From NCBI GenBank assembly GCA_030692565.1, contig JAUYAO010000047.1, positions 1 through 64,000 of the forward strand: a stretch of 64,000 bases of DNA. Reading direction: 5' to 3'. Source of the DNA: Nitrospira sp. (GTDB lineage: Bacteria; Nitrospirota; Nitrospiria; Nitrospirales; Nitrospiraceae). A program made the translations under genes and the position numbers. The first letter of the stretch is position 1. Each line of letters begins with the position of its first letter. Below the pieces are notes generated by a model. That model worked only from the letters and a program-made list of their open reading frames with translations. It was not told the origin of the DNA and ran no database searches. This document shows positions 17,992-26,502 of the stretch, in pieces.

Positions 17992-18759
17992 GAGTAAACC
18001 AACAACCACTCGAACAGCGGTTGCGCCGGTTGTTAATGAAACCGACTGCAAAAGGATTCTGCGCTCCTTAGGGGTGGCATCTAGCGCGGAATGGTTGCGT
18101 TGGTGCAAATCATACCCGCTTAAGCAAAGACGACTTTACCTCCCCTCTCGGCCTGAGAAATCGTATGACAATCCAGCATTCTGGCGTGAGTATTCAGGGA
18201 ATTATCCGTTCCATTGGCACGAGTTTCACGGCCTGCGGCGCAACCGCCCTGAGAAATTGCCGCGTGAAGAACTTGCGAACTGGGCGAGATATGCTGCGCG
18301 GTATAAAGCCGCTTCGGCTTACCGGGGAATTCGGTTCTGCGGAATGAAAGAAGAGACCGGACGCGGCTACAGCGCGGCACTCGGTGTCTTTTTAGCCTAC
18401 ACGGCACTTGAGGCATACTGGACGGCGAGTGGTGAAGAACAATCAAAGGGATTCATAGACCCACAGCTGGCAGGTTTAATCCGGACCGCTTTAAAGTCAG
18501 GTGCCGACCTTGCCGACGGCCTAACAAACCAAGGTTTAAAAAGCGCGTTGTCAGTTTTCTGAACGGTGACGTAGATGATGTGCTCGTAATCGCTCGTGCT
18601 CTGCGGAATCTCGTCGCACACGGGATATTCACTCCCTGGGGAGCGCACTCAGTGAGTTTGAAGGCGGCAATGGCGTTCGATGATCTAGCGCAATGCCTGT
18701 TGCGCTACTCCGAAAGTCGGTTTCGACGGCACTGTCTTCAAACACGAGCAACAACATGA
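17981..18759 (+). pseudogene. HEPN-like protein gene with a frameshift at 18558
   Basis: The first frame (GTG start, 193 codons) stops at 18560-18562 directly after GTTTTCTGA. Reading CTG from 18559 instead gives 66 more codons with no stop until 18757. These contain ALRNLVAHGIFTPWGA, whose RNLVAH fits the R-x4-H motif of HEPN ribonucleases. One extra T in the TTTT run (18555-18558) would restore one protein of about 259 aa. The first part has GYSAALGVFLAYTALEAYW, a helix typical of the HEPN bundle. Either a real single-base loss, a sequencing error or, less likely, programmed slippage. It overlaps the 108-aa gene. Confidence 0.65.
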
Positions 18760-18844
18760 CCTTGATCTACCTCGCCTATGCCAATGGGCGCAGCACGTCG
18801 GTTGGTCTGACTGCGGCACCGGATGGAGACAGGAGAAGGAACTC

Positions 18845-19231
18845 ATGAAAGAGCGCTCTATTCCACAATGTGCAGAAATCACGCTCCCCATCGGATGCGA
18901 ACCGCCAATCGTTCACTGTCCTATTTGTGGAAAACCGACTCTTGAGCCAGAAGGTGGTGGAGCCACTCCGTGTCGTCACGTCGCATTCATATACGTGGGC
19001 ATAGCCGGAGAATTTGAATACGAATCTGACGAGTTCAAAAGTAAAACCCAAAGTATCGAAGACGAAGAATTTACATTATTTACCTTCAGGGAATTCCTGC
19101 AAAAGTCCGACTATGGAAATGAGTTGCTCGTGCTGGAATTCACGTCTGGAGGAATGGCCTGTGGGCCAGTTCGACGTACGGATGTTTTTGGTTTTGACTA
19201 CGGCACACTGGAGCAACCTCATGATTCCTAA
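18845..19231 (+). CDS. Hypothetical protein with zinc-finger-like CPxCGK motif
   Basis: 128 residues, with HCPICGKPTLEPEGGGATPC near residue 25 as a likely zinc knuckle (third and fourth ligand from the later Cys/His). The rest is alpha/beta and acidic (SIEDEEFTLF). No family recognised. It lies between the HEPN-like gene and the DUF2779 nuclease on the same strand, in AT-richer DNA. Start uncertain; the ATG has AGGAG about 9 bases upstream. Confidence 0.6.
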   Translation: MKERSIPQCAEITLPIGCEPPIVHCPICGKPTLEPEGGGATPCRHVAFIYVGIAGEFEYESDEFKSKTQSIEDEEFTLFTFREFLQKSDYGNELLVLEFTSGGMACGPVRRTDVFGFDYGTLEQPHDS

Positions 19232-19262
19232 AAAGAACTCTCTTCTGAAGGAAGGTTCCTCT

Positions 19263-19303
19263 GCTGAGTTGCAGTCACTAAGGGTTCCGGTAAGCAACTC
19301 AGC
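19263..19303. other. Long-armed hairpin
   Basis: Perfect 10-base arms GCTGAGTTGC (19263-19272) and GCAACTCAGC (19294-19303) with a 21-base loop, 31 bases after the 128-aa gene. No T run follows, so it may be a terminator without tail or a recombination site. The rest of 19232-19484 holds nothing I can name. Confidence 0.5.
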
Positions 19304-19484
19304 TTGGGCGAGCTCTTATTAGTTTAAGCGGTTGGTTCATTCCTTCCATAGGGTAAAAATGATGCGCACGATTCCCTCGAAAGCATCTGGGTGGGTAATC
19401 AGGCTCTCAACGGGTCCCTAGGTTGCAGACCTCTTTCCGTACCGGCTTCCATTATGAACTTCTTAACGAATACGCCGCCTTGAG

Positions 19485-21434
19485 ATGCCACTCCGATACC
19501 TTACAAAATCCCGCTTTACGCTTGCCACTGAATGTCCGACAAAACTGTATTTCACGGGCAAGGACACTGAATATCAGAATCTCAAAAAGGACGATTCGTT
19601 TCTGGAGATGCTGGCTGACGGAGGATTTCAAGTCGGAGCCTTAGCCAAGCTCATGTACCCCAACGGGCAAGGCATTACCGCGAAGGATCATGCCGCTGCT
19701 GAGGAGGAAACGAAAGAACTCCTGAAGCGCGACGAAGTCATCTTATTCGAGCCAGCCCTTCGTCACGGAGACCTCTTCGTCCGGATCGACATCCTGGCTA
19801 AACGGAAGGACGCGTTTGATCTCATCGAGGTTAAGGCGAAGTCGTATAAATCCTCCGCCCCCGAGATCGAAGGCAAGCGGGGTGGAATCACCTCGGGGAT
19901 GCTCCCGTACATCCATGACCTCGCATTCCAGACCCATGTGCTCCGTTCCGTCTATCCCAACTCCCGTATTACCAGCTCTCTGTTGATGCCTGATAAGTCA
20001 AAGAAAACCACCATTAATGGGTTGAACCAACTATTCAAAATCGAACGCCAAGCTGGAGCAGTAAAGGTTGACGTAGCCTCTCGTGCCTTGAGTGAAGGAT
20101 GTGGCGACGATGTCCTGACTCTGGTGAATGTTGATCGGTATATCGCAATGGTGATGAGGGAAGGGATTACGTATCCGGGCGGACACGGATTGTTGCCGGA
20201 ATTGGCCGCTCAATGGGCTCAGGCCTATAAAGCCGATTTGCGGATCGCGCCTTCGATTGGGTCTCAGTGCGCCCACTGCGAATTCCGAACTGAGTCGAAC
20301 AATGGCCTCAAGAGCGGATTCAAGGAGTGCTGGACGCGTACCAATAATTGGACAGATGAAGATCTAGAACAGGGGATGGTTCTGGATCTCTGGAATTTTC
20401 GAGGCAAAGATAAGCTGATCGGCAAGGGAGTAGTCAAGCTGAGCCAGGTTCGCCAGGAAGACCTCAACTATCAGAAGGGTGATCGAGGGCTCAGTAACTC
20501 GCAGCGGCAATGGATGCAAGTCGCCGGCATACCTCAAGCGGTGGACAAGGGCGGCTTTTATCTCGATGCAGATTTCATGAAAGCGGAGATGCACCAGTGG
20601 ACGTACCCCTACCACTTCATCGACTTCGAGACCTCCGCTGTGGCGTTGCCCTTCTATAAAGGCATGCATCCCTACGAACAGGTTGCTTTCCAGTTTTCGC
20701 ACCATGCGATGGAGTCCGACGGCAGTGTGCGCCATTCCCATGAATTCCTGCTGGCGAAGCCCGGGATTTTCCCGAACTACGAGTTTGTCAGAAAATTGAA
20801 GGCGGCGTTAGAAGGAAATACCGGCACGGTCTTTATGTGGAGCCATCATGAGAACACCATCCTCGAACGAATAGCCACACAGTTGAATGACGATATAGAT
20901 CCGCCCATCGACAAGAAGAAGCTGGTGGAGTTCATAGGCAATTTAACCAAGGAGGGTGCGCGGGCGATGGTCGATCTGAGGGTCCTGGCTCAGAAGGCCT
21001 ACTTTCATCCAGACACCAAAGGGAGCAATTCCATCAAGAAGGTGTTGCCAGCGGTTTTGAACACATCGGACTATCTGCGTGCGAAGTACAGTCAGCCGAC
21101 TTACGGGGCTGCAAATGGTATCCCGAGTTTGAATTACAAGGATCAAGCCTGGTGGGTTCAAGATGCCAACGGAAGGGTGGTTGACCCGTATGACTCGCTC
21201 AAAGTCTATGCTCAAGATTTATTGGGCGTTGATGCTGGTGATGCAATCACGTCAGAGGAGTTTGGCATTGCAGAAGGCGGCGCAGCCGCGTCAGCTTACG
21301 CAAGGCTCCAATTCGAGAGCTTAGATGAGGCAAGTCGTCAACTGATCGAGAAAGCGCTACTGCGTTATTGCGAACTCGACTCTCTGGCAATGGTGATGAT
21401 TGTGGAAGCCTGGAAAGGTGTAATCGATGCTTAA
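19485..21434 (+). CDS. DUF2779 protein: Cas4/RecB-like nuclease plus DEDD exonuclease-like domain
   Basis: 649 residues in two parts. The N-terminal half looks like a PD-(D/E)XK nuclease of Cas4 type: RIDIL (Asp 102), IEVKAK (Glu 115, Lys 117), one Cys at 17, and CAHC (262, 265) with ECW (282). These four Cys are placed as for the iron-sulfur cluster of Cas4/AddB. The C-terminal half is DUF2779, with HFIDFET (Asp 380, Glu 382) and a late YCELDS as in DnaQ-like exonucleases. The family name is from memory; the nuclease reading is from the visible motifs. Predicted substrate is DNA. It stands beside another PD-(D/E)XK gene in an accessory region. Confidence 0.8.
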   Translation: MPLRYLTKSRFTLATECPTKLYFTGKDTEYQNLKKDDSFLEMLADGGFQVGALAKLMYPNGQGITAKDHAAAEEETKELLKRDEVILFEPALRHGDLFVRIDILAKRKDAFDLIEVKAKSYKSSAPEIEGKRGGITSGMLPYIHDLAFQTHVLRSVYPNSRITSSLLMPDKSKKTTINGLNQLFKIERQAGAVKVDVASRALSEGCGDDVLTLVNVDRYIAMVMREGITYPGGHGLLPELAAQWAQAYKADLRIAPSIGSQCAHCEFRTESNNGLKSGFKECWTRTNNWTDEDLEQGMVLDLWNFRGKDKLIGKGVVKLSQVRQEDLNYQKGDRGLSNSQRQWMQVAGIPQAVDKGGFYLDADFMKAEMHQWTYPYHFIDFETSAVALPFYKGMHPYEQVAFQFSHHAMESDGSVRHSHEFLLAKPGIFPNYEFVRKLKAALEGNTGTVFMWSHHENTILERIATQLNDDIDPPIDKKKLVEFIGNLTKEGARAMVDLRVLAQKAYFHPDTKGSNSIKKVLPAVLNTSDYLRAKYSQPTYGAANGIPSLNYKDQAWWVQDANGRVVDPYDSLKVYAQDLLGVDAGDAITSEEFGIAEGGAAASAYARLQFESLDEASRQLIEKALLRYCELDSLAMVMIVEAWKGVIDA

Positions 21435-21598
21435 ATCGAGTCGATGATGGCGTTCTCAAGTGCAAGAACCTTGGGCACTGAGGAGGAACATCGTGGCGGT
21501 GACAGATAAGTGTTAGGCAAGGGGTCGCACCTCGGTGTATCGCATTTCATTTCGGTTGGATCGGTCGCAACAATTTTATGCTGGAGGCCTGACATACA

Positions 21599-22681
21599 AT
21601 GGGAGCTATGTTTATTACGCAGCCAACCGGCGAACTGATGAGATTGAATAAGACGGAGTACGACTCTGAAAAAATGCTTCAATCGTTGTTAGCCAACTAT
21701 CCAGACATATTGGCTAGCGAGGCGCAGAGTGGAGCCTCTCGAAAGTGGATGTTAGTCAAACAAGAACTGGGTATTCCAGATAGCCGTGATGGTAAGGACC
21801 GGTGGTTTCTTGATCATCTGTTTCTCGATCAAGAGGGGATTCCTACCTTCGTTGAAGTGAAACGCGAAGCGGATAGTCGTATATACCGAGAAATAGTCGG
21901 TCAAATGCTCGAATATGTGGCGAACGCAGACGCGTACTGGCAACCGGATCATATAAAGCAGGTTTTTCAGGCACAATGCCAAGCCAAAGGGTTAGACGAA
22001 TCTGACGAACTTGAAACGAAACTGGGTGTGGAGGATCCACATGAGTTTTGGAACAACGTAGAAAAAAACCGACGCGCAGGGCAGGTACGGCTGGTTTTTG
22101 TTGCGGATGTCATCCCTCAAAGATTACAGAGAGTTGTTGAGTTTTTGAATGGCCAGACCGATCCCGCCGAGATATTCGCGATAGAGGTTGGACAATATAC
22201 CGACGAGCATCAAAAGATACGCATTCTCGCTCCAAAAATAATCGGCAATACACCCAAGGCGCAATCTGTAAAGAACCATGACGATCGACCCAATACTTGG
22301 CCGGAAGCATTGGCTCAAATTCAAAATGAAGATGTCAGGAAATTCTTTCTAGAGGAGTCGGAGAGATGTAAGAATAACCCTGCCATCAAGGGTGCCCCAG
22401 CCCTCAAGAAAATTTACTATGAATGTCAAAGGCTACGTCGCTGGAGAATACTCGCTAATCAATCTGATGTGAACGTGTACCAGCAAATGCGTTTTGAAGA
22501 CGATCTGTCTTTTTGGAAGCGCCGATTCCCAAACATCCAAATCAGGACAACGGATGACCATAAGCAACTCTCATTCAATTTGTCTCGTCGCGAAGAATTG
22601 GACCTCTTTAGGCGGGTGATTGAGAAGGAAGGTCCAAAGCTAAACTTTCTTCCCCGTAGTAAGGCGGGTGATCCCGCTTGA
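21599..22681 (+). CDS. PD-(D/E)XK nuclease-like protein
   Basis: 360 residues. The core motif is visible: WFLDHLFLDQEG with the first acidic residue (Asp 72), then FVEVKRE (Glu 86, Lys 88), then REIVGQMLEYVANA as the helix carrying the conserved Gln. The arrangement is that of NucS/DUF91-like and restriction-endonuclease-like folds. The remaining 200 residues have no recognised domain. GGAGG lies about 10 bases before the ATG. Probably a DNA nuclease, perhaps in phage defence with its DUF2779 neighbour (inference). Confidence 0.75.
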   Translation: MGAMFITQPTGELMRLNKTEYDSEKMLQSLLANYPDILASEAQSGASRKWMLVKQELGIPDSRDGKDRWFLDHLFLDQEGIPTFVEVKREADSRIYREIVGQMLEYVANADAYWQPDHIKQVFQAQCQAKGLDESDELETKLGVEDPHEFWNNVEKNRRAGQVRLVFVADVIPQRLQRVVEFLNGQTDPAEIFAIEVGQYTDEHQKIRILAPKIIGNTPKAQSVKNHDDRPNTWPEALAQIQNEDVRKFFLEESERCKNNPAIKGAPALKKIYYECQRLRRWRILANQSDVNVYQQMRFEDDLSFWKRRFPNIQIRTTDDHKQLSFNLSRREELDLFRRVIEKEGPKLNFLPRSKAGDPA

Positions 22682-22771
22682 ATTACCGTGTCCTCAACGG
22701 ACGGCGGAATAGTCAGCGTGGAAAGAGATGTGGTCGTTGCTTGACTTTGCACTTCGATAAACGATGCCCCA

Positions 22772-22841
22772 GTGAGATCCGCGCCAATGCCGCGACGGCT
22801 TAGTCCCGCGACCTTAGGCCTGCAACCGTCGCTTACTAGGA
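22772..22841. repeat. Outer direct repeat, left copy
   Basis: Contains GCGCCAATGCCGCGACGGCT and CCCGCGACCTT. A diverged copy lies at 24290-24344. Together the copies bracket the IS fragment, the 165-bp repeats and the damaged toxin-antitoxin pair. Directly after it comes TAGGAGCCTGTCCGACATTG, which looks like the end of an IS element. Confidence 0.6.
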
Positions 22842-22934
22842 GCCTGTCCGACATTGACCCTAGGCCCCCTTGCCAGGAGCCTTCGACTCGTGTAATGAGC
22901 AGAATACACTAGCTATTCTATAGGAGTCCCTGCG

Positions 22935-23166
22935 ATGCCTGGACGAACGTTTCGCCCCTACGATCAGGAGCAGATCTTCTTGTTGCCGCCCTCGCTTCGG
23001 GAGTGGCTGCCGGCAGACCACCGGGCCTCCGTCGTGGCGGACCTGGTCGAGGACTTGGACCTGAAGCCCATCCTGACGACCTATGGCGGCGTGACGCGGG
23101 GCAGCGTTCCGTATGATCCCCGGATGCTGGTGGCCGTCTTGCTCTATGCCTATGCGGTGGGCGGAG
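22935..23166 (+). pseudogene. IS1182-type transposase, N-terminal fragment
   Basis: The first 77 codons encode MPGRTFRPYDQEQIFLLPPS, then LREWLPADHRASVVADLVEDLDL and YDPRMLVAVLLYAYAVG. This is the conserved N-terminus of IS1182-group transposases (usually about 450 aa). The ATG has a good TAGGAGT. At 23163 the homology ends abruptly where a 165-bp repeat begins, and the catalytic DDE part is gone. Confidence 0.82.
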
Positions 23167-23329
23167 GAAACAACGGGGACATTCTGAATTTCCCGGCGCG
23201 TGGCGGTCCGGCGCCTTTCTCGCTGCCTCACCGCTCATCCAACCCATTCAACCGTTCCCCTTTCCCCAACTCCCTCTCGAACCTCACGTTCATACAATTA
23301 CTATCCCCCCCCCCAACCGCAGTGGTAAC
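23163..23329. repeat. 165-bp direct repeat, copy 1
   Basis: Nearly identical to 24063-24225 (a handful of base differences seen by eye). It begins GGAGGAAACAACGGGGACAT and ends CAGTGGTAAC. It contains a C run of 10, against 6 in the other copy. It interrupts the IS1182 fragment. No coding function seen, and from here to 23507 there is no gene. Confidence 0.88.
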
Positions 23330-23513
23330 CATGTCTGAGGGAAAACAAAGGTGCCGGCAACCATTCCAAGTCTCAAATTCGTTGGACGGTTGGCGAGGCC
23401 AGGATGGCGGTATTACTTGAAGCAGTTTCTTGCACTCAGCCCTTGCCTTTTGTGTCAGACGCAACTAGTCTTTCGGCCCAAAAGGACAAAGCCAAGGCCT
23501 AGAGAACTTGAGC

Positions 23514-23839
23514 ATGACCCTTGATGAGATTAGACAGCTTGTTCGGGCAGGTCGGTATGAGGTCAGTATTCATGCACAGCAGGAGCGGCTGGAAGATGAC
23601 CTGGATATCGGTGAGATTGAAGCGGCGTTACTCCAGGGAGATCTCATTGAGGAGTACCCAAACGATCCACGAGGCCCAAGCTGTCTCGTTGGCGCCTGGC
23701 GGGAGCCAAACCGATTCATGCTGTGCTAGGATGGGCTACGACAAAACAACAGGCTGGGCGTACCCTCAGAGTGATCACCGTGTATATTCCCAAGCCGCCA
23801 CGATGGAAGGACCTTCGCACAAGAGGAGCCAGGCCATGA
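23514..23839 (+). pseudogene. DUF4258 toxin-like gene with a frameshift near 23690
   Basis: Reading from ATG 23514 gives MTLDEIRQLVRAGRYEVSIH and then GPSCLV, typical of DUF4258, an MqsR/RelE-like RNase fold. It then runs out of frame to a stop at 23727-23729. Switching frame near 23685-23692 continues with GAKPIHAVLGWATT and RVITVYIPKPPRW, the normal C-terminus, ending at TGA 23837-23839. The restored gene would overlap the antitoxin start by 4 bases. One lost base explains it. The toxin is probably inactive, or the base is a sequencing error. Confidence 0.75.
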
Positions 23840-24087
23840 CGACCTATGCAGACTGTACCTTTTGCGGCGGTGAGGTAGAGGAACGGCAAATCAACTACGA
23901 TTACCGTCGTCGCGACCACCTGCTTGTACTGCAGAACGTGCCGGCCGGCGTCTGTCGGCAGTGTGGAGAAAAATATTTCACCCCCGATGCGCTCAAGCGG
24001 ATGGACCAAAGCTTCCATAATATCTTCGAGCGAGACCAACAGCCTGATCAGGTCTTAGACGGGGAAGAAACAACGGGGACATTCTGA
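23836..24087 (+). CDS. YgiT/MqsA-type zinc-finger antitoxin
   Basis: 83 residues. CTFCGG and CRQCGEKYFTPDAL form the four-Cys zinc site of YgiT-type antitoxin N-terminal domains, which neutralise the adjacent DUF4258/MqsR-like toxin. No DNA-binding HTH domain follows, unlike full MqsA. The last codons (EETTGTF) lie inside copy 2 of the 165-bp repeat, so the original C-terminus may have been replaced. Confidence 0.8.
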   Translation: MTTYADCTFCGGEVEERQINYDYRRRDHLLVLQNVPAGVCRQCGEKYFTPDALKRMDQSFHNIFERDQQPDQVLDGEETTGTF

Positions 24088-24225
24088 ATTTCCCGGCGCG
24101 TGGCGGTCCGGCGCTTTTCTCGCTGCCTCACCGCTCATCCAACCCATTCAACCGTTCCCCTTTCCCCAATTCCCTCTCGAACCTCACGTTCATACAATTG
24201 CTATCCCCCCAACCGCAGTGGTAAC
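24063..24225. repeat. 165-bp direct repeat, copy 2
   Basis: Second copy of 23163-23329, exactly 900 bases downstream until the C run (6 here). It provides the stop codon of the antitoxin gene (CATTCTGA). After it and up to ruvB there is only the outer repeat copy. Confidence 0.88.
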
Positions 24226-24289
24226 GCATTAGTTACCATATCTGCGTCGGAGATCCGGCCAGCTGAAGGTTGCAATCGTATATGTTCCG

Positions 24290-24344
24290 GTGAGGCTTGC
24301 GCCAATGCGGCGGCAGCTTAGGCCCGCGACCTTCGTTCACTAGA
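24290..24344. repeat. Outer direct repeat, right copy
   Basis: Diverged copy of 22772-22841, with GCGCCAATGCGGCGGCAGCT and CCCGCGACCTT followed by CACTAGAAG. It overlaps the last bases of ruvB, so the accessory block joins the conserved chromosome exactly here. Confidence 0.55.
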
Positions 24345-25344
24345 AGAGCTGATCGGTCGGCTTGCTGAAGTGATCGAAGGCAAGCTTTGTCGCTTGGCGG
24401 CCGCGGCCGGTGCGGTCGAGGTAGCCGGCTTGAATGAGGTAGGGCTCGTACACATCTTCCAGCGTCCCTTTCTCTTCTTGCACCGCTGCGGCCAGGGATT
24501 CCACTCCGACCGGTCCGCCGTTGAACTTTTCGATGATGGTCATTAGGATCTTCCGATCCATATCATCAAACCCGGCACTATCGACTCCCAACCAGGCCAG
24601 AGCATCTTGAGCCACCTGTCTGGTGATATGCCCTTCGGCCTTAATCTGTGCATAGTCCCGAACACGCCGGATCAAGCGATTCACGATGCGAGGCGTGCCA
24701 CGGGCTCTTCTCGCAATCTCTGCGGCACCGGCATGATCGATCGATGTGCCTAACACACCGGCCGACCGCGTCACGATGCGCTCCAGATCGGTCGGTGAGT
24801 AGAAGTCGAGCCGATAGACGAGTCCAAACCGGTCACGGAGCGGAGAGGTCAGCGCGCCGGCTTTCGTCGTGGCTCCGATCAACGTGAATTGCGGGAGATC
24901 CAGCTTGACCGTTCTGGCCGCAGGCCCCTGCCCGACGACCAGATCGAGTTGGTAGTCCTCCATCGCCGGATAAAGCGCCTCTTCGACCGAAGCCGGCAAC
25001 CGGTGAATTTCATCGATGAAGAGGACATCGTGCTCTTGGAGATTCGTGAGGATCGCCGCCAGATCGCCGGCATGAGTCAGCACGAGCCCGGAGGTTGAAC
25101 GGAGCGACGCTCCCATTTCCTTGGCGATGATGTGCGCGATCGTCGTCTTCCCAAGACCGGGAGGGCCGTAGAAAATCGTGTGGTCCAACGCCTCACCCCG
25201 CTGCAGGGCCGCATCGATGCAGATACGCAGCGACTCTTTCATCCGCTCTTGCCCGACGTAGTCGTTGAAGGACTGGGGCCGCAGCACGTTTTCCATGCTG
25301 CGGTCATCGTCGGTGGTCCGCTGTGCGAGCAGCCGTTCAGTCAT
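24340..25344 (-). CDS. ruvB: Holliday junction DNA helicase RuvB
   Basis: AAA+ motor that drives branch migration with RuvA. Walker [10 protein letters not shown], Walker B (LFIDEIHRL), sensor and Arg finger (the GTPRIVNRL region) and a C-terminal winged helix ([20 protein letters not shown]) are all present. The start is the ATG of [14 protein letters not shown], giving 334 aa; the open frame reaches 115 codons further upstream, but that part lies antisense-like across the neighbouring gene and is not RuvB. Order ruvA, secreted protein, ruvB on the same strand. Confidence 0.96.
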   Translation of the reverse strand: MTERLLAQRTTDDDRSMENVLRPQSFNDYVGQERMKESLRICIDAALQRGEALDHTIFYGPPGLGKTTIAHIIAKEMGASLRSTSGLVLTHAGDLAAILTNLQEHDVLFIDEIHRLPASVEEALYPAMEDYQLDLVVGQGPAARTVKLDLPQFTLIGATTKAGALTSPLRDRFGLVYRLDFYSPTDLERIVTRSAGVLGTSIDHAGAAEIARRARGTPRIVNRLIRRVRDYAQIKAEGHITRQVAQDALAWLGVDSAGFDDMDRKILMTIIEKFNGGPVGVESLAAAVQEEKGTLEDVYEPYLIQAGYLDRTGRGRQATKLAFDHFSKPTDQLF

Positions 25345-25363
25345 ACAATCTCTTGCGACAGTG

Positions 25364-25843
25364 CTACTTGTTGTCCGGGGCCTGCTGAAAACGCGGGACT
25401 GGCGGCAAGGCTCCCTGCCCAGGTTGACCTGCGCTCCCGCAATAAGGAGGACAGGTCTTTGCGCCTTGAGTGGGATCGGGAAGATTCTGTTCCATCTTCT
25501 GCAACTGACATTGCGACAACCGTCCCCCATCCTTATTCCCGCAACGGGAGGGGACCGACGAACTGCCGATCTCCGAATAACCCTCGGGGCAGGAACCGCA
25601 CACAGGAAGCATGTTGGCCCCAAGTGGCACACACTGGACCAGCGTTGGATCCCCATCTTTACAGACTGACGGAGCCTGCGTGGTGCCGGTGGTCGCGTAC
25701 CCATCGGGGCACGTTCCACAGGTCATGCGAATGCTCTTCTGCTCGCCAGCCTCCTGCGCCCATCCGGCAAACGAGACCCCTAAGAGAATTCCCGCCACCA
25801 AACTGCACTGGACCATCGCTCGTGCGCGCATAGATATACTCAT
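25364..25843 (-). CDS. Secreted Cys-rich protein with a duplicated motif
   Basis: 159 residues with a signal peptide (hydrophobic 12-28, cut near GWAQ). Two copies of a roughly 45-residue unit follow, each CG(T/S)CP(D/E)GY...SxCxxxD/G...QC, then CPPYCG. About ten Cys suggest disulfides or a metal site in the periplasm. No family recognised. It sits between ruvA (3 bases away) and ruvB (19 bases away), an odd place for an exported protein. The spacing suggests co-transcription. Confidence 0.7.
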   Translation of the reverse strand: MSISMRARAMVQCSLVAGILLGVSFAGWAQEAGEQKSIRMTCGTCPDGYATTGTTQAPSVCKDGDPTLVQCVPLGANMLPVCGSCPEGYSEIGSSSVPSRCGNKDGGRLSQCQLQKMEQNLPDPTQGAKTCPPYCGSAGQPGQGALPPVPRFQQAPDNK

Positions 25844-25846
25844 CGT

Positions 25847-26455
25847 TTACCCCCTCGCAAGTTCTTTCAAACCCTCACGAATCAATTCCTTGAGACCAGC
25901 CTGACTCTCGACCGTCTTAGAGACTCTCTTCAGGGCGTCTTTGACATCTTGAGGGCGATACCCAAGATTGACAAGAGCCGAAAGCGCATCATCGTAGGGA
26001 CCTGCCGGGACCGCTGGTTCCTCGATCGTTGCGGAAGTCAGACCGGAATGAATCTTCACGATCTTCTCTTTGAGTTCGAGGGCGATGCGAGCGGCCGTCT
26101 TCTTCCCGATCCCCGGAATCGTAGCGAGCTTCTCGACATCCTCGGATTGAATAGCACGGACGAGCTCGGCGAGTGGAAGCCCAGACAAGACACCGAGCGC
26201 GAGTTTCGGGCCAATACCGGAGACAGTCGTTAACAGTAGAAAGGCTTCTTTCTCGCTCAGTGAAAGAAAGCCAAACAACTGGATCGCGTCTTCGCGCAGA
26301 TGGGTGTGAATATTGAGCGCGGCGACTTCGTCGAGATTCGGCAGGGCGTAGTAGGTACTCAGCGGAATATGGACTTCGTAGCCCACACCCTGCACATCCA
26401 ACGTGAGGTGGGTCGGCGCCTTAAAAGCCAGCCGCCCCGTTAGAAAGGCGATCAT
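25847..26455 (-). CDS. ruvA: Holliday junction DNA helicase subunit RuvA
   Basis: 202 residues: N-terminal OB fold (MIAFLTGRLAFKAPTHLTLD), two helix-hairpin-helix motifs in the middle (VSGIGPKLALGVLSG and IPGIGKKTAARIALEL) and the C-terminal domain III that touches RuvB (LGYRPQDVKDAL). It binds four-way junctions as a tetramer. No ruvC is found next to it; yebC follows upstream at 47 bases. Confidence 0.95.
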   Translation of the reverse strand: MIAFLTGRLAFKAPTHLTLDVQGVGYEVHIPLSTYYALPNLDEVAALNIHTHLREDAIQLFGFLSLSEKEAFLLLTTVSGIGPKLALGVLSGLPLAELVRAIQSEDVEKLATIPGIGKKTAARIALELKEKIVKIHSGLTSATIEEPAVPAGPYDDALSALVNLGYRPQDVKDALKRVSKTVESQAGLKELIREGLKELARG

Positions 26456-26502
26456 CGTGGCTCACGTCTCGTATGGCAGATAACGGCTGAACAAGTCGGC
26501 AC

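Noticed and set aside
19263-19303. Integron attC site
   Set aside because: The arms do not contain the RYYYAAC/GTTRRRY core pair and no integrase or cassette series is nearby.
22935-23420. 161-aa ORF as an intact protein
   Set aside because: Only the first 77 codons are transposase; the rest is translated repeat DNA.
23521-24087. 188-aa fusion of DUF4258 and YgiT
   Set aside because: The first 105 codons are the wrong frame of the toxin gene; the antitoxin starts at 23836.
25345-25719. 115-codon N-terminal extension of RuvB
   Set aside because: The extension is antisense-like to the Cys-rich gene region, has odd composition, and the conserved RuvB start lies at 25344.
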